DNA from: Rossellomorea orangium
GTDB lineage: Bacteria > Bacillota > Bacilli > Bacillales > Bacillaceae_B
Direction: 5' to 3'
DNA: 64,000 nucleotides
NCBI RefSeq assembly: GCF_019334305.1
Contig: NZ_JAHWGH010000018.1
Span: 196,009-260,008, forward strand
Under the pieces are notes generated by a model. The model saw only the letters and a program-made list of their open reading frames with translations. It was not told where the DNA came from and searched no databases. The translations under genes and the position numbers were made by a program. Shown piece after piece: positions 61,291 to 64,000 of this stretch (position 1 is the stretch's first letter; each line of letters begins with the position of its first letter).

Positions 61291-61413
61291 GTGTGTTTCC
61301 TCCTAAATGGTTTTTGTTTTCTCCTCCGTTTCCGTCATCTTGTAGTAGAAACTATCCACCTAAGATAGCACCATCTACCTCAATCGAGAAACGTGTGTGA
61401 TAACACCATGAAT

Positions 61414-61442
61414 ACTATAGCATACCTGCACCAGCCAATCAA
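61414..61442 (-). promoter_or_regulatory. SigA-type promoter of rpsB
   Basis: Minus-strand -35 TTGATT (61437-61442), 17-base spacer, -10 TATAGT (61414-61419). The start would be near 61407, giving a leader of about 115 bases that contains a possible short hairpin (GCTATC with GATAGT). S2 leaders bind the protein in other Firmicutes; I cannot verify such a fold here. Confidence 0.75.
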
Positions 61443-61449
61443 GGACTTC

Positions 61450-61971
61450 CTACATAATTTGACGAAATTTCAGTAACAACTCAATTTCTGTCTTGCCCTT
61501 TCCAACAGACTTTGCTATTTCTTCTATGGACATACCCATCTCGTTCATAGAGAGGATTTGATGAAGGAGGGGATCATGCTTCGATTTACCGGGTTTCGTA
61601 TCCAAATGATCAATGGGCTCAGACTCAGGACCTTTCGTCTCAAGATATGCCTCCGATGCACGTTTATATCCGGTTCCAGTCCATTTCGATTTCTTCGTTG
61701 CATTAGCATTAGGTTCCGGATTATTTCCTTGCGGTGGATTTTTTTCTTCGGTGTCGTTATGCATTTGAGATTTCATGTTCCGTATAAATTCATCATTTTC
61801 TTCCTTCATTTCGATCAGATATGCTGAAATGACGTCTTCCATTTCAGCAATAATCTTCTTCTGATTTTTTTCCACTTCGGAATACCGGTTTTGTCTGGAG
61901 TATAGTATGACAATTGAAAGCAGACAAACGATATTGAGAAGAAAGGATAAAAATAGTAGAAACGCAACCAT
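61450..61971 (-). CDS. swrB: Swarming motility protein SwrB
   Basis: SwrB activates the flagellar type III export apparatus and is needed for full SigD activity and swarming in B. subtilis. The 173-residue protein has an N-terminal membrane helix (VAFLLFLSFLLNIVCLLSIVILYS), a charged coiled-coil-like middle, a low-complexity Asn/Lys-rich stretch (about 70-100) and a C-terminal helix-turn-helix-like end (MSIEEIAKSVGKGKTEIELLLKF). ATG with AAGGTGATAAC upstream; it follows sigD after a hairpin. The gene symbol rests on position and layout. Confidence 0.88.
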   Translation of the reverse strand: MVAFLLFLSFLLNIVCLLSIVILYSRQNRYSEVEKNQKKIIAEMEDVISAYLIEMKEENDEFIRNMKSQMHNDTEEKNPPQGNNPEPNANATKKSKWTGTGYKRASEAYLETKGPESEPIDHLDTKPGKSKHDPLLHQILSMNEMGMSIEEIAKSVGKGKTEIELLLKFRQIM

Positions 61972-62031
61972 GTTATCACCTTATCTTTTGTATTTACTAC
62001 ATGCAGTTCGCATTCTCACTTGGCAGTAAAA

Positions 62032-62066
62032 GGACTGCCCCCTAATGTTCCATCTTGGGACAGTCC
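62032..62066 (-). terminator. Hairpin between sigD and swrB
   Basis: GGACTG (62032-62037) with CAGTCC (62061-62066), extended by CCC/GGG; the T tract is weak (TTTACTGCC). It could partly separate swrB from sigD. Confidence 0.55.
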
Positions 62067-62092
62067 AACCGTCTTTTCGAACCTTTCTGATA

Positions 62093-62851
62093 TTACGATC
62101 CCAGCAGTTTTCGTAATTTGAAAATGGATTTTGAATGGATCTGTGAAATTCGAGATGTTGATAACTTCATGACTTCCCCTATTTCTGTCAGAGTAAGTTC
62201 TTCCTTGTAGAATAAACTTAGTACAAGCTGCTCTTTCTCTGAAAGGGTTTCAATCATTCTTTCTAATTCAGCCAGTTTTTCACCCTTCAAAACTTCTTCC
62301 TCGGGTGAAATGGTTTTGTGATCTTTAATAGAGTAGTTCTGAGATTCATGATCCTCATCAGTCAATTGCTCATCCATGGAGAGAACATTGGCAAAGAAAT
62401 GTTCATTTGTGGTTTGGTAAACTTCCTCAGGTGTCATCTCCAGGGAAGCTGCTACTTCATCGGCAGTCACGTGGCGTAAAAGCGATTGTTCCATTTCCAC
62501 GGTCTTAGCCTCGATTTTTTTTGCCCGGTCCCTCGTAGAACGTGGAAGCCAGTCTTCTTTCCTAAGACCGTCAAGAATGGCTCCTCTGACCCGAAAGGAG
62601 GCGTATGTATCAAACTTTAAATCCCTTGAAGGGTCAAACTTCTGAAGAGCATCCAATAATCCCATCAACCCAAGACTCTTTATATCTTCTCTAGAGACGT
62701 TCCTTGGCAACCCAACGGAAATTCGCTGAACATGATACGACACCAGGGGCATGTACTTCTTCACTAACATATCCCCCGCTTCAGTATCACGACTGTTTAT
62801 CCATTTCTCCCAATATTTTTGTTCATCTGTTCGAGTGGGTTGTTGAGACAT
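62093..62851 (-). CDS. sigD: Motility sigma factor SigD
   Basis: SigD (FliA type) directs transcription of flagellin, motor, chemotaxis and autolysin genes. The 252 residues have the sigma-70 region 2 (GLMGLLDALQKFDPSRDLKFDTY, core -10 binding), region 3, and a region 4 helix-turn-helix (LTLTEIGEVMKLSTSRISQ). AAGGAGGATTCTT precedes the ATG. It is co-linear with cheC, cheD and swrB at the 3' end of what is the fla/che operon in B. subtilis. Confidence 0.98.
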   Translation of the reverse strand: MSQQPTRTDEQKYWEKWINSRDTEAGDMLVKKYMPLVSYHVQRISVGLPRNVSREDIKSLGLMGLLDALQKFDPSRDLKFDTYASFRVRGAILDGLRKEDWLPRSTRDRAKKIEAKTVEMEQSLLRHVTADEVAASLEMTPEEVYQTTNEHFFANVLSMDEQLTDEDHESQNYSIKDHKTISPEEEVLKGEKLAELERMIETLSEKEQLVLSLFYKEELTLTEIGEVMKLSTSRISQIHSKSIFKLRKLLGS

Positions 62852-62932
62852 AAGAATCCTCCTTGCTAACTATTTTCTTTCGCGGGAACGGTTGGCTTCT
62901 TGATCATTTAAACTGAAATGGGATCCATACCT

Positions 62933-63430
62933 TCATAATTCCTTCGTCCCTTCATTGACTGTCCGGACCTGGAGAATCCTTGTTGAGGTGAAGAATTCGA
63001 TGGTTCTCCCTTTGTTGCCCCCTATATCCTCTGCAACTACCGGAACTTTATATTTTAAAAGGGTTTCTCTTACGGCTTCTGCATTCCTCGGTCCAATCCT
63101 CATCACATCACTCTTGGATTGGAATTGAAACATCTGCGCACCACCCGCCATTTTGCACTGAAGTCTATTCAAGTTTGCTCCCCGGTTTTTTAACTGTCGT
63201 ATGAGCTCTTCAATTCCTGTATCGGCATATTTGGCCAAATTGAGTGTTTGATCATTCCCCAATGAAGAATAGGGAAGCATTACGTGAACCATTCCGGCAA
63301 GCCCAATAAGCTCATCGTACAAAACGACCCCTACGCATGACCCAAGACCCGAGGTACGAATCGAGCTTCCGTTCAGGGCGATATTCATATCTGCGATTCC
63401 TACCTTGACTACAGAGCCTGTGATCATCAT
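62933..63430 (-). CDS. cheD: Chemoreceptor glutamine deamidase CheD
   Basis: CheD deamidates glutamines on chemoreceptors and modulates CheC. The 165 residues contain the catalytic Cys in SGLGSCVGVVLYD (about residue 32), the catalytic His in GLAGMVHVMLP (about residue 49), and later the conserved KMAGGAQMF segment. The ATG overlaps the cheC stop by 4 bases. In B. subtilis CheD sits with CheC and adjusts receptor adaptation in the cell. Confidence 0.97.
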   Translation of the reverse strand: MMITGSVVKVGIADMNIALNGSSIRTSGLGSCVGVVLYDELIGLAGMVHVMLPYSSLGNDQTLNLAKYADTGIEELIRQLKNRGANLNRLQCKMAGGAQMFQFQSKSDVMRIGPRNAEAVRETLLKYKVPVVAEDIGGNKGRTIEFFTSTRILQVRTVNEGTKEL

Positions 63431-64000
63431 AGCTTTACACCCAATGCCAGAAATATGATTTCTAATGAATCCGGGTCGGGCAACAGGAAAAAATGTCCTT
63501 TAACACTTTCAGACTCATCCACTTCCTCTTCTTTCAAGGCAGTGTCTATGACGATTGCATAGTCACTTACCTGCGAGATTTCCAGAAGTCCGAAGCCTAT
63601 GATCGCACCTGCCATATCGACAGATAAAGCAGGTACAGATGGTAATAGCTTAAGGCTTGTGAAATCAGACAGAGATGACAAATAAGAACCCGAAAGGATA
63701 TTTCCAAGTTCCTGCATGGCAGATAACCCCAGCTCTGAATAGGGAGGGTCGCTAAATGAAAAGGAACGATCGTTAATCATGGTCCTGATATACACGGACG
63801 CCTCATCAAGGGGCAACAAGAAGAACATACTTCCCGGTGCTTCCCCTTCGATTCTAAGAAATACACTTACGACAACGTTATCGGGTCCTCCTGCCATATC
63901 CATCATCTCATCAAATGACACGACTTTAACGCTGGGTACTTTCATATCGATCTTTTTGTCAAGAAGCGTTGATAGGGCGGTCGCTGCATGACCAGCCCCA
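63427..64000 (-). CDS. cheC: CheY-P phosphatase CheC (partial, runs off the right edge)
   Basis: CheC dephosphorylates CheY-P and binds CheD in chemotactic adaptation. The start lies beyond the right edge: the frame is open through 64000 and encodes GAGHAATALSTLLDKKIDMK just before an internal ATG at 63945, matching the N-terminal part of CheC. Only about 190 of an expected roughly 205-210 residues are present. The second phosphatase signature ALHELGNILSG-like (SAMQELGNILSGSY) is visible. It is followed by cheD with a 4-base overlap. Confidence 0.94.
   Translation of the reverse strand, partial: GAGHAATALSTLLDKKIDMKVPSVKVVSFDEMMDMAGGPDNVVVSVFLRIEGEAPGSMFFLLPLDEASVYIRTMINDRSFSFSDPPYSELGLSAMQELGNILSGSYLSSLSDFTSLKLLPSVPALSVDMAGAIIGFGLLEISQVSDYAIVIDTALKEEEVDESESVKGHFFLLPDPDSLEIIFLALGVKL

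Noticed and set aside
63427-63945. cheC as a complete 172-residue gene starting at the ATG at 63945
   Set aside because: The frame stays open to the window edge and encodes the expected CheC N-terminal sequence upstream, so the gene is cut by the edge and not truncated in the genome.

Overview
The window is a stretch of core chromosome from a low-GC Gram-positive, spore-forming, flagellated member of the Bacillaceae. Evidence is the presence of spoVS, spoVFA/spoVFB (dipicolinate synthase), spoIIIE, the sigD/cheC/cheD/swrB end of a flagellar-chemotaxis operon, PolC-type replicase, ribonucleases Y and J2, and gene order that closely follows the Bacillus subtilis cheC-to-ymdB region read backwards. 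I cannot name the species. Apart from one gene at the left edge, every protein gene lies on the minus strand, so transcription runs from right to left.

Reading in the direction of transcription from the right edge: 64000-61450 holds the chemotaxis/motility end (cheC, cut by the window edge, then cheD, sigD, swrB). 61442-56372 holds translation, nucleotide and envelope genes (rpsB, tsf, pyrH, frr, uppS, cdsA). 56327-47535 holds isoprenoid synthesis (dxr), intramembrane proteolysis (rasP), prolyl-tRNA synthetase (proS) and the replicase polC. 47348-41226 is the nusA-infB operon (rimP, nusA, rnpM, ylxQ, infB, ylxP, rbfA, truB), followed by ribF, rpsO and pnp. 37242-29450 holds ylxY, mlpA, ymxH, then the dipicolinate/diaminopimelate group (spoVFA, spoVFB, asd, dapG, dapA). 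29259-23885 holds rnjB, tepA, ylzJ and spoIIIE. 23554-17839 is a GntR-family regulator followed by a four-gene nucleoside ABC transporter (nupR-nupN-nupO-nupP-nupQ). 17559-8668 holds ymfF, ymfH, ymfI, ymfJ, ymfK, a RodZ-like gene, pgsA, cinA and SOS-controlled recA. 8382-5303 holds rny, ymdB and spoVS. The left end holds an M19 dipeptidase and the two-subunit 2-oxoacid:ferredoxin oxidoreductase korA-korB, and finally a plus-strand gene for an unrecognised coiled-coil protein.

Several functional themes recur: RNA turnover (rny, ymdB, rnjB, pnp, rnpM), ribosome production (rpsB, rpsO, tsf, frr, infB, rimP, rbfA, truB), proteolysis (rasP, tepA, three M16-type proteins, dipeptidase), and spore formation. 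About 28 hairpins that look like intrinsic terminators or attenuators could be read directly, several of them inside likely operons. Promoter-like sites are given for recA (with a LexA-type box), rny, rnjB, rpsO, rpsB and nupR. SigH-like and SigK-like sites are given for spoVS and spoVFA.

I see no transposon, prophage, CRISPR array, tRNA or rRNA. I do not see a clearly new biological system. The best candidates for new biology are the orphan coiled-coil gene at 420-1421 and the palindromic candidate operators around the nucleoside-transporter operon.
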